The position numbers and the translations under genes are program-made. DNA of 64,000 nt from an uncultured Lachnospiraceae bacterium (GTDB lineage Bacteria > Bacillota > Clostridia > Lachnospirales > Lachnospiraceae): contig CABUPO010000001.1 in the NCBI GenBank assembly GCA_902493385.1, positions 248,001 to 312,000 on the forward strand. The letters run 5' to 3'. Below, piece by piece: positions 8,314 to 14,689 of this stretch; within the stretch, counting starts at the first letter, position 1; each line of letters opens with the position of its first letter. The notes beneath the pieces are model-generated. The model saw nothing but the letters and a program-made list of their open reading frames with translations. It did not search any database and was not told where the DNA came from.

Positions 8314-8344
8314 TACAACGCATATATTTAAGGAAGGTGGACAT

Positions 8345-8557
8345 ATGATGCCGCTTACATTGGCACAGGCAGGAGAAGAAAACATCATTCGGAAAATCGG
8401 AGGAAAACCGGAGGTCAAAGCACACCTCGAAAATCTTGGCTTTGTTGTAGGAGGAGCCGTTACGATTATCAATACTATGGGAGGCAACGTTATTGTAAAC
8501 GTCAAGGAATCCCGCATTGCAATCAGTAAGGAAATGGCACAGAAAATTATGGTCTGA
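8345..8557 (+). CDS. feoA: FeoA-family protein, first copy
   Basis: A 70-residue SH3-like FeoA domain, a small cytoplasmic partner of the ferrous-iron transporter FeoB. The core GKPEVKAHLENLGFVVGGAV and the VNVKESRIAISKEMAQKIMV end match the fold's strand pattern. ATG 8345 has AAGGAAGG upstream; an ATG codon follows immediately and could also be used. It begins the feo operon, behind two GTTAGC boxes, and is followed 49 bases later by a second feoA. Two non-identical FeoA proteins are common in Clostridia; whether they form a heteromer with FeoB cannot be seen. Confidence 0.88.
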   Translation: MMPLTLAQAGEENIIRKIGGKPEVKAHLENLGFVVGGAVTIINTMGGNVIVNVKESRIAISKEMAQKIMV

Positions 8558-8606
8558 TTTTCTGCGGCATTTAAACTTATAAAAATTCTTATAGGAGGAT
8601 GAAACA

Positions 8607-8828
8607 ATGAAGACTCTAAAAACTGCAAAGGTCGGCGATACGGTTTGCGTGGTGAAGATTCATGGCGAAGGCGCAGTCAAACGCCGCATTATGGACATGG
8701 GGCTGACCAAAGGCGTGGAGGTGTATATCCGTAAGGTAGCTCCGCTCGGAGATCCGATTGAGGTCAATGTGCGTGGATATGAGCTTTCGCTGCGAAAGGC
8801 GGATGCGGAAATGATCGAAGTCGAATAG
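8607..8828 (+). CDS. feoA: FeoA-family protein, second copy
   Basis: A 73-residue FeoA with the more classical signature: VKRRIMDMGLTKGVEVYIRKVAPLGDPIEVNVRGYELSLRKADAEMI. The MGLTKG and APLGDP turns are those of typical FeoA. AGGAGG lies 9 bases before ATG. It is clearly different from the first copy, so this is an old duplication or two separately acquired types. It would stimulate or scaffold FeoB at the membrane. A small hairpin with T-run and a degenerate GTTAGC box separate it from feoB. Confidence 0.92.
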   Translation: MKTLKTAKVGDTVCVVKIHGEGAVKRRIMDMGLTKGVEVYIRKVAPLGDPIEVNVRGYELSLRKADAEMIEVE

Positions 8829-8839
8829 AGCAATTTCAG

Positions 8840-8865
8840 GGGGAGTGTACTCCCATATTTTTTGG
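8840..8865 (+). terminator. Attenuator-like hairpin between feoA and feoB
   Basis: GGGAG pairs with CTCCC around a 4-base loop, followed by ATATTTTTT. The stem is short, so partial termination or attenuation ahead of feoB is more likely than full stop. Confidence 0.5.
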
Positions 8866-8872
8866 CAAACAA

Positions 8873-8888
8873 GTTAGCAGCAACTAAT
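8873..8888 (+). promoter_or_regulatory. Candidate iron-regulator operator 4 (degenerate)
   Basis: GTTAGC AGCA ACTAAT: first half perfect, second half with two mismatches, 20 bases before the feoB start. No promoter is obvious here. Confidence 0.45.
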
Positions 8889-8907
8889 TAGAAAGTGAGG
8901 AAATGAC

Positions 8908-11403
8908 ATGGACTTACGTATTGCCCTTGCGGGTAACCCGAACAGTGGTAAAACCACTCTGTTCAACGCCTTGACCGGATCCAATCAGTTTGTCGGAAAC
9001 TGGCCTGGCGTTACGGTTGAAAAGAAGGAAGGCAAGCTGAAAAAGCACGACGGTGTAATCATCACCGACCTTCCGGGTATTTATTCTCTTTCTCCATATA
9101 CACTGGAGGAAGTGGTGGCAAGAAATTATCTCATTACGGAGCGCCCAAACGCAATCCTGAACATCATTGACGGTACAAACTTAGAAAGAAACCTCTATTT
9201 AACAACGCAGCTCACCGAGCTTGGTATCCCGGTGGTTGTCGCTATCAATATGATGGATATCGTGCGTAAAAACGGAGATAAAATCAACACGGCGGAGCTG
9301 TCCAGAGCTTTGGGCTGCAAGGTAGTAGAGATTTCCGCTCTGAAGGGCGCCGGTGTTATGGAAGCGGCTGAGGCGGCTATTGAAGCAGCAAAGCATGCCA
9401 AAACCGTACCACAGCATACTTTTTCCGGCACAGTAGAACATGCTCTCGCGCACATTGAAGAAGCCGCCGTACATAGTATGCCCGAGGAACAGCAGCGTTG
9501 GTATGCAATCAAAATCTTTGAACACGACGACAAGGTTTTAGAACAGATAAAGCTGGATTCTGCAACTCTTTCGCATATCGAAGAAGATATCAAGGCCGCT
9601 GAGGAAGAAATGGACGATGATGCGGAATCAATCATCACCAACGAGCGTTATGCCTACATCGGACAAATCATTAAGGGTTGTTACAGGAAAAAGTCCGTCG
9701 GCAAGCTTTCTACCTCTGACAAAATCGATAAGATTGTTACCAACCGCTGGTTAGGCTTACCTATTTTTGCAGTCATTATGTTTTTGGTATACTACATCTC
9801 TATGGTTACAGTAGGAACTGCTGCTACCGATTGGGCGAACGACGGACTGTTCGGCGACGGATGGCGTCTGTTCGGCATCGGCACTTCTGCATATGAAGAA
9901 GTCAATGACGAATATACCTCCGCCATGCAGTCGGTGGAAGCATTTGTCGGCCTCGATACAGAAGCTGAGGATTTCGATGCGGATGCCGCTTTGGCAGAGC
10001 TGAAATCGTTTCAGGCAGACGCATCTACAGCAACCGTAGATGTGGAAGATGAAGAAACGCTTGCCATAAACACCATGACCGCATACTATGATAGCATTCC
10101 GGACGGAGCAGATGAGGATGTTACAGTTGGAATGACCTATTTGGACGCTGTAAGCTATCTTGAAGAAAACGGTTTTGAAGAACCCGATCCTGCCGATTAC
10201 GGCGTATGGGTACCCGGCATTCCTGTCCTTGTCGGTAATGGACTGGAAAAAGCCGGTGCAGCCGACTGGCTCAGCGGTCTGATCAACGACGGTATAGTTG
10301 CGGGCGTAGGCGCTGTGCTCGGTTTCGTGCCACAGATGCTTGTACTGTTCCTGCTTCTTGCATTCCTTGAGGCGTGCGGTTACATGGCCCGTATCGCATT
10401 TGTGCTTGACCGTATTTTCCGTAAGTTCGGTTTGTCCGGTAAATCCTTTATCCCGATGCTGGTCGGTACCGGCTGCGGCGTTCCTGGCATCATGGCGTCA
10501 CGTACCATTGAAAATGAACGCGACCGCCGAATGACGATTATGACCACAACCTTTATCCCGTGCGGCGCTAAAGTTCCGTTTATCGCAATGATTGCCGGCG
10601 CAATCTTCGGAGGCAGCGCAAAGGTTGCCACATCCGCATATTTCATCGGTATGGCAGCGATTATTGTATCCGGCATTATGCTGAAAAAGACAAAGCCTTT
10701 TGCAGGCGAGCCTGCTCCGTTTGTTATGGAGCTTCCTGCTTACCATTTGCCGACAGCAGGCAATGTACTTCGCAGTATGTGGGAGCGCGGATGGTCCTTC
10801 ATTAAAAAGGCCGGTACCATTATATTGCTTTCTACCATTCTTGTTTGGTTCACCACCTACTTCGGCTTTACTGCGGACGGTTTCAGAATGCTTGCCGAGG
10901 ATGAAATCGACCAAAGTATACTTGCCGCAATCGGCGGTGTAATTGCCTGGATCTTTAAACCTCTCGGCTGGGGTACATGGCAGGCTGCCGTTGCATCCAT
11001 TACCGGCCTGGTTGCCAAAGAGAATATCGTCGGTACAATGGGTATACTTTACGGCGGCGGAGACGCTACAGTTTATCAGGCGCTTGCCGGAGCGTTCACC
11101 GGTATTGCCGGATATTCGTTCCTGGTATTCAACCTGCTCTGTGCGCCTTGCTTTGCAGCCATCGGCGCAATCAAGCGTGAGATGAACAGCGCAAAATGGA
11201 CCTTGTTCGCCGTCGGCTATCAGTGCCTGTTCGCCTATGCGATTGCATTGATGATTAATCAGTTTGGTCTTCTCTTTTCCGGCAGCGTTCAGGTGATTGG
11301 CCTGATCTTTGCGATTGCAATTCTTGCCTTCATGCTTTACATGCTGTTCAGACCGTACAAAGAATCTACGAAACTGACAAGAACCGTTAAGGTGACAAAA
11401 TAA
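8908..11403 (+). CDS. feoB: Ferrous iron transporter FeoB
   Basis: An 831-residue membrane protein that imports Fe(II). The N-terminal G domain shows G1 GNPNSGKTT (residues 9-17), switch and G3 DLPG, and G4-like NMMD. The membrane part has the two Gate modules, including GTGCGVPG near residue 522 with the conserved pore cysteine and ERDRR after it, and a second Cys-containing FIPCGAKVP. Between the first membrane helix and the next there is an insertion of about 105 residues (about 328-432) that is strongly acidic and not in short FeoBs. GTGAGG precedes ATG. It is encoded with two FeoA proteins and a Cys-rich small partner, so the transporter is complete. ATA codons are rare here, unlike the flanking core genes. 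Confidence 0.96.
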   Translation: MDLRIALAGNPNSGKTTLFNALTGSNQFVGNWPGVTVEKKEGKLKKHDGVIITDLPGIYSLSPYTLEEVVARNYLITERPNAILNIIDGTNLERNLYLTTQLTELGIPVVVAINMMDIVRKNGDKINTAELSRALGCKVVEISALKGAGVMEAAEAAIEAAKHAKTVPQHTFSGTVEHALAHIEEAAVHSMPEEQQRWYAIKIFEHDDKVLEQIKLDSATLSHIEEDIKAAEEEMDDDAESIITNERYAYIGQIIKGCYRKKSVGKLSTSDKIDKIVTNRWLGLPIFAVIMFLVYYISMVTVGTAATDWANDGLFGDGWRLFGIGTSAYEEVNDEYTSAMQSVEAFVGLDTEAEDFDADAALAELKSFQADASTATVDVEDEETLAINTMTAYYDSIPDGADEDVTVGMTYLDAVSYLEENGFEEPDPADYGVWVPGIPVLVGNGLEKAGAADWLSGLINDGIVAGVGAVLGFVPQMLVLFLLLAFLEACGYMARIAFVLDRIFRKFGLSGKSFIPMLVGTGCGVPGIMASRTIENERDRRMTIMTTTFIPCGAKVPFIAMIAGAIFGGSAKVATSAYFIGMAAIIVSGIMLKKTKPFAGEPAPFVMELPAYHLPTAGNVLRSMWERGWSFIKKAGTIILLSTILVWFTTYFGFTADGFRMLAEDEIDQSILAAIGGVIAWIFKPLGWGTWQAAVASITGLVAKENIVGTMGILYGGGDATVYQALAGAFTGIAGYSFLVFNLLCAPCFAAIGAIKREMNSAKWTLFAVGYQCLFAYAIALMINQFGLLFSGSVQVIGLIFAIAILAFMLYMLFRPYKESTKLTRTVKVTK

Positions 11404-11429
11404 ATTACAGAAGACAGGGGGAATAAAAA

Positions 11430-11600
11430 ATGCTTACATGGATTTCGGAAAATATTGCGACGATACTTATCTGTATCGTACTGCTCGCTATTGTGGCGGC
11501 GATTATTGTGCGAATCGTCCGTGATAAGAAAAAAGGCGCCTCCTGTGGATGCGGGTGTGCAGGCTGTCCGATGAGCGGCTCGTGCCATCAGAAGAAATAA
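11430..11600 (+). CDS. FeoB-associated Cys-rich membrane protein
   Basis: A 56-residue protein. Residues 9-30 form one membrane helix, then a basic RDKKKG segment, then a cysteine-rich end with Cys at 39, 41, 43, 46 and 52. This is the pattern of the FeoB-associated Cys-rich membrane protein family, which sits behind feoB in many Firmicutes and may carry iron or take the place of FeoC. GGGGG lies nine bases before ATG. The gene ends directly before a strong terminator, so it closes the feo transcript. Confidence 0.88.
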   Translation: MLTWISENIATILICIVLLAIVAAIIVRIVRDKKKGASCGCGCAGCPMSGSCHQKK

Positions 11601-11606
11601 AATTTG

Positions 11607-11643
11607 GAGGAGATGCAGAAAAGCTTGTATCTCCTCATTTTTT
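11607..11643 (+). terminator. feo operon terminator
   Basis: GAGGAGAT pairs with ATCTCCTC (14-base loop) and is followed by ATTTTTTT. Its end overlaps the ribosome site region of the next gene, so some read-through is expected. Confidence 0.85.
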
Positions 11644-11654
11644 GGAGACTTGCA

Positions 11655-12029
11655 ATGAATGACAAACCAAAACTTTCCGCCTCCCACATACGGTATCTTC
11701 TGCTCATAAAAAAGTTAAGCGAAGCCGGGCGCGGAGTGCGAGGTATAGAGCTGGCAAAAGAACTCGGAATCAAAAAGCCAAGCGCACACGCCATGCTCCG
11801 TACACTAACCGACTTGAAGCTCATTGATAAAAAGCCTCAACAGGCCGCCTATCTGACTGAGTATGGCATTCAGACGGCAGAAAAATATAAAAGGTTCTAT
11901 GATGCTGTGCTATCTGTGCTTACGGAATACTTGTCCGAAGACGAAATTGTACCGGAAGCAATCTGTTCCATGATTGCAGGCATGACAGAGGAAAGCCTTT
12001 TAAAGCTTACCTTATGCGTTTGCAGGTAA
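11655..12029 (+). CDS. Second DtxR-like short regulator
   Basis: A 124-residue winged-helix protein, the same length as the DtxR-like protein at 7683. The HTH is clear: IRYLLLIKKLSEAGRGVRGI then ELAKELGIKKPSAHAMLRTL. The C-terminal part (about 65-124) resembles the DtxR dimer domain but the usual Cys/His metal ligands are reduced: EEIVPEAICSM-like wording keeps one Cys and no clear His partner. ATG 11655 was chosen because TTTGGAG lies upstream and the longer frame runs through the terminator hairpin. It could be a metal-blind or altered-metal sensor of the feo regulon. A MarR-type label is the alternative. Confidence 0.72.
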   Translation: MNDKPKLSASHIRYLLLIKKLSEAGRGVRGIELAKELGIKKPSAHAMLRTLTDLKLIDKKPQQAAYLTEYGIQTAEKYKRFYDAVLSVLTEYLSEDEIVPEAICSMIAGMTEESLLKLTLCVCR

Positions 12030-12079
12030 AATCTTTGTCTTCTTACACATTACCGTATTGGTTTTAGGAGGGTCGGATA

Positions 12080-12120
12080 TAAAAAGGCAGAGCCGGTTAT
12101 GAACCAGCGCTGCCTTTTTA
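12080..12120 (+). terminator. Terminator after the second DtxR-like gene
   Basis: TAAAAAGGCAG pairs with CTGCCTTTTTA, with a smaller GGTT/AACC stem on top; the descending arm ends in TTTTT. Confidence 0.9.
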
Positions 12121-12152
12121 TATTAATTTGCTGTAAAATTGCTTTTATCCTA

Positions 12153-12181
12153 TTGACAGACTATCCGCAATATGGTATCTT
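12153..12181 (+). promoter_or_regulatory. Promoter of the DUF2325-DUF3793-flavodoxin operon
   Basis: TTGACA (12153-12158), 17 bases, TATCTT (12176-12181). The next GTTAGC box starts 13 bases after the -10 start. Confidence 0.75.
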
Positions 12182-12188
12182 AAACACA

Positions 12189-12204
12189 GTTAGCGAATGC
12201 TAAC
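12189..12204 (+). promoter_or_regulatory. Candidate iron-regulator operator 5
   Basis: GTTAGC GAAT GCTAAC, perfect inverted repeat at the expected transcription start. Confidence 0.75.
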
Positions 12205-12213
12205 CAAATATAT

Positions 12214-12256
12214 AAAGAGCTAATGCCTTGAAAAAGGCGTTTATTTTAAGCTCTTT
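12214..12256 (+). promoter_or_regulatory. Nested leader hairpin between two operators
   Basis: AAAGAGCT (12214-12221) pairs with AGCTCTTT (12249-12256). Inside it GCCTT-GAAA-AAGGC forms a second stem with a GAAA tetraloop. Its outer arm abuts operator 6. It may protect or attenuate the mRNA. Confidence 0.6.
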
Positions 12257-12257
12257 A

Positions 12258-12273
12258 GTTAGCAAAAGCTAAC
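12258..12273 (+). promoter_or_regulatory. Candidate iron-regulator operator 6
   Basis: GTTAGC AAAA GCTAAC; the palindrome extends to TAGTTAGC/GCTAACTA, the longest arms of the set. It lies 15 bases before the DUF2325 start. Confidence 0.75.
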
Positions 12274-12288
12274 TAGAAAGGAATCTGT

Positions 12289-12567
12289 ATGAGTATAGTG
12301 ATTGTCGGCGGAAACGAATGCATGGTTCGGCAGTATAAGGATTTATGCGGAAATTACAAATGTAAAGCAAAGGTGTATAACAAAATGCAAAGCCGCCTGA
12401 AAAATATTGGAACACCGGATTTACTGGTTCTTTTTACCAATACAATGTCACATAAAATGATTCGCTACGTGCTGAGCGAAACAAAAGGCCGGAACGTTAA
12501 AATTGTCCGATCGCACAGCAGCTCCATGTCGGCGCTGAAAACAATTTTGGAAGAACATGCTTTATAA
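12289..12567 (+). CDS. DUF2325 protein
   Basis: A 92-residue cytoplasmic protein of the DUF2325 family: MSIVIVGGNECMVRQYKDLC start, a Rossmann-like beta-alpha pattern (LLVLFTNTMSHKMIRYVL) and the SSSMSALKTIL end. The family has no settled function; it recurs next to DUF3793 and Feo genes in anaerobic Firmicutes (my recollection). AGAAAGG precedes ATG. It is the first gene of an operon under two GTTAGC boxes. Cys at 11, 20 and 25 could bind metal, but the spacing fits no named motif. Confidence 0.82.
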   Translation: MSIVIVGGNECMVRQYKDLCGNYKCKAKVYNKMQSRLKNIGTPDLLVLFTNTMSHKMIRYVLSETKGRNVKIVRSHSSSMSALKTILEEHAL

Positions 12568-12583
12568 AGAAAGGGGGATGAAT

Positions 12584-13135
12584 ATGTCGGAAGATATGCT
12601 TGTGCAGCATTGCTCTCCTACGCTTGCCGGAATAAAAACAGGCAACATGTTTAGCTGTACGTTTGCAGACAGTATTGAGATGAAAAACTGTGTCCGCTGC
12701 TGGAACCGTATTTTCGTGAAGAAAGGACTTCGCATGCTGCCGCTTCGCTTTCAGAAAAACAGGGCTCTTTTATATATTTACCGCCCGTCAAAGCTATCTT
12801 CGGATTTGCAGCATGACGCAGCATACAGAATATTGAAAGAGTGCGGCTATGAAACAGACAGACCGGAGCGATGTATTTCCGAGCTAATCAGACGCTTGCG
12901 GGAAAAAGAAAAGTTTCCCCACGAAATCGGGCTATTTCTCGGATATCCGCCTGAGGATGTACAGGGATTTATAGAAAACAAAGCGGCGGACTACAAATGT
13001 GTGGGATGCTGGAAAGTATACGGCGATGCAAAGGCGGCCCAAAAGCTGTTTGCACAGTATAAAAAATGTACAGACATTTACTGTACGCTATTTTCCGAAG
13101 GAAAGTCTATTGAATGGCTTACTGTAGCCGTTTAA
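12584..13135 (+). CDS. DUF3793 protein
   Basis: A 183-residue soluble protein of the DUF3793 family: HCSPTLAGIKTGNMFSC near the start, RPSKLSSDL, then HEIGLFLGYPPEDVQGFIEN, and a GCWKVYGDAKAAQKLFAQYK end. ATG 12584 has AAGGGGG six bases upstream; ATG 12578 is too close to it. The GYP/EDV segment and Cys-rich edges suggest small-molecule or metal binding but no catalytic site can be named. Its place after DUF2325 and before flavodoxin, all under the iron-type box, points to a role in iron or heme handling under limitation (inference). Confidence 0.82.
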   Translation: MSEDMLVQHCSPTLAGIKTGNMFSCTFADSIEMKNCVRCWNRIFVKKGLRMLPLRFQKNRALLYIYRPSKLSSDLQHDAAYRILKECGYETDRPERCISELIRRLREKEKFPHEIGLFLGYPPEDVQGFIENKAADYKCVGCWKVYGDAKAAQKLFAQYKKCTDIYCTLFSEGKSIEWLTVAV

Positions 13136-13165
13136 TATATATTTAAAGAAAGGTTGGTATACAAC

Positions 13166-13588
13166 ATGAGCAAAGTAGCAGTAGTTTATTGGAGCGGAAC
13201 CGGAAATACCGCAGCTATGGCAGAGGCTGTCAGAGCAGGCGCGGCCGAAAAAGGAGCGGAGGCTGTCATGCTTCAGGCTTCGGAGTTTGACGCTTCTATG
13301 ATGAGTTCTTTTGACGCAATCGCTTTTGGCTGCCCGGCTATGGGAGCAGAGGTGCTGGAAGAGTATGAGTTCCAGCCGATGTTTGATTCCGTAGAAGCCA
13401 ATTTGAACGGTAAAAAGATTGCTCTGTTCGGCTCTTACGGCTGGGGAGACGGCGAGTGGATGCGCAACTGGGAGGATACCTGCAGAAGTAATGGCGCTGT
13501 TCTTGCCTGCGACAGCGTAATCTGCAATGCAGCGCCCGATGATGATGCGGTTCTGTCCTGTAAAGCGCTGGGCGCTGCACTTGTCTGA
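13166..13588 (+). CDS. Short-chain flavodoxin
   Basis: A 140-residue flavodoxin. The FMN phosphate loop is SGTGNTAAMA (about residues 10-19); the ring-binding loops are FGCPAMGAEVLEEYEFQ and FGSYGWGDGEWMRNWEDTC. It carries low-potential electrons in place of ferredoxin, which fits an iron-limitation operon. ATG 13166 follows AAAGG at 12 bases; the frame extends to a TTG at 13154 with less support. The gene is followed at once by a strong terminator. Confidence 0.92.
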   Translation: MSKVAVVYWSGTGNTAAMAEAVRAGAAEKGAEAVMLQASEFDASMMSSFDAIAFGCPAMGAEVLEEYEFQPMFDSVEANLNGKKIALFGSYGWGDGEWMRNWEDTCRSNGAVLACDSVICNAAPDDDAVLSCKALGAALV

Positions 13589-13589
13589 T

Positions 13590-13618
13590 AAAAAGACGGC
13601 GCTATGCCGTCTTTTTTT
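13590..13618 (+). terminator. Terminator after flavodoxin
   Basis: AAAAAGACGGC pairs with GCCGTCTTTTT around a 5-base loop, T-run of seven. Confidence 0.95.
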
Positions 13619-13684
13619 ATCACTTTTTCCAATATTATTACCATATCTTTACAGAACCGAAGCCAAAAGAAAGGAGTAAAGAAT

Positions 13685-13939
13685 ATGTTTAAAATCACAT
13701 TGATAATCGACGGAATGATGTGCGGAATGTGCGAGAGCCATATCAATGACACAGTGCGAAAAAATTTTACGGTAAAAAAGGTTACATCTTCCCATATCAA
13801 AGGAAAAACAGAGATTATTACAAAAAATCCTATATCGGAAGAAGATTTGCAAAAAGCGATAGGCGAAACAGGCTATACGCTTGTCGATGTACAGACCATG
13901 CCCTATGAAAAAAAAGGATTTTCACTGTTTCATAAATAA
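13685..13939 (+). CDS. Small heavy-metal-associated (HMA) domain protein
   Basis: An 84-residue single HMA (ferredoxin-fold) domain. The metal site is in GMMCGMCESHIND: Cys14 and Cys17 in a CxxC loop, with flanking Met residues. Such proteins carry Cu(I), Zn or similar ions to a partner. The C-terminal ETGYTLVDVQ strand is typical. AAAGGAG lies 8 bases before ATG; the frame open to 13604 runs back through the terminator and is not used. It is followed by an ABC ATPase/permease pair that may be its partner. No clear own promoter was found in the 66 bases after the terminator. Confidence 0.88.
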   Translation: MFKITLIIDGMMCGMCESHINDTVRKNFTVKKVTSSHIKGKTEIITKNPISEEDLQKAIGETGYTLVDVQTMPYEKKGFSLFHK

Positions 13940-13958
13940 GAAAGGATCGGATTTACTT

Positions 13959-14675
13959 ATGTCAGAGCAAGAAAAGAAATTTTTGGAGATTGTCGATTTG
14001 AAAAAGTCATTCGGAAGTGAAAATACCAAACAGGAGGTTCTGCGAGGAATGAACTTTTCCGTTGCAAAGGGAGAATTCTGTGTGCTGCTTGGTCCTTCGG
14101 GGTCGGGGAAATCCACTCTGCTGAATATTATCGGAGGTATCGACGGTGCGGATTCCGGCTATATTTCCATAAACGGCGATAAGCTGGACGATATGGGAGA
14201 AAAAGGTCTTACACAGTATCGCCGTAAGCATCTCGGCTACGTGTTTCAGTTATACAATTTAATCGGGAATCTCAATGTGAAGGAAAATATCGAGGTGGGA
14301 GCCTATCTGTCAGATAATCCGTTGGATATCGACGACCTGCTGAATACACTTGGTCTTTACGAGCATCGGTACAAGCTGCCGAATCAGCTTTCCGGCGGAC
14401 AGCAGCAGCGTGTTTCCATCGGCAGGGCGATTGTCAAAAATCCGGATATCCTTCTCTGCGACGAGCCCACTGGTGCTTTGGATTATACCACTTCAAAAGA
14501 GATTTTAAAGCTGATTGAAGATATCAATCGGAAATACAAAAACACGGTTATTATGGTAACGCATAACGAAGCGATAAAAGGAATGGCGGATCATGTCATC
14601 AAGCTAAGAGACGGTATGGTTCGTAAAAATGAGTTGAATACGAATAAAATATCGGCTTCAGAACTCGAATGGTAA
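13959..14675 (+). CDS. ABC transporter ATPase (MacB/LolD type)
   Basis: A 238-residue ATPase of the MacB/LolD group: Walker A GPSGSGKST, Q-loop FQLYNLI, signature LSGGQQQRVSIGRAI, Walker B LLCDEPTGALD, H-loop VTHN. The FQ.YNL and EPTGALD wording is typical of ATPases working with FtsX-type permeases, here the next gene, which starts 14 bases after this stop. The start at 13959 has AAAGGA about 13 bases upstream, slightly far; the longer frame would overlap the HMA gene. The pair likely powers an extracytoplasmic process such as peptide or lipoprotein export or envelope-stress response, not bulk import. Confidence 0.9.
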   Translation: MSEQEKKFLEIVDLKKSFGSENTKQEVLRGMNFSVAKGEFCVLLGPSGSGKSTLLNIIGGIDGADSGYISINGDKLDDMGEKGLTQYRRKHLGYVFQLYNLIGNLNVKENIEVGAYLSDNPLDIDDLLNTLGLYEHRYKLPNQLSGGQQQRVSIGRAIVKNPDILLCDEPTGALDYTTSKEILKLIEDINRKYKNTVIMVTHNEAIKGMADHVIKLRDGMVRKNELNTNKISASELEW

Positions 14676-14689
14676 GGAGTGCGGCGGAT

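Noticed and set aside
9195..9641. A Ser/Ala-rich minus-strand frame inside feoB
   Set aside because: Low-complexity shadow of the feoB coding strand without ribosome site.
11604..11654. Longer N-terminus of the second DtxR-like protein
   Set aside because: It would be translated through a strong terminator hairpin, and the family domain begins after ATG 11655.
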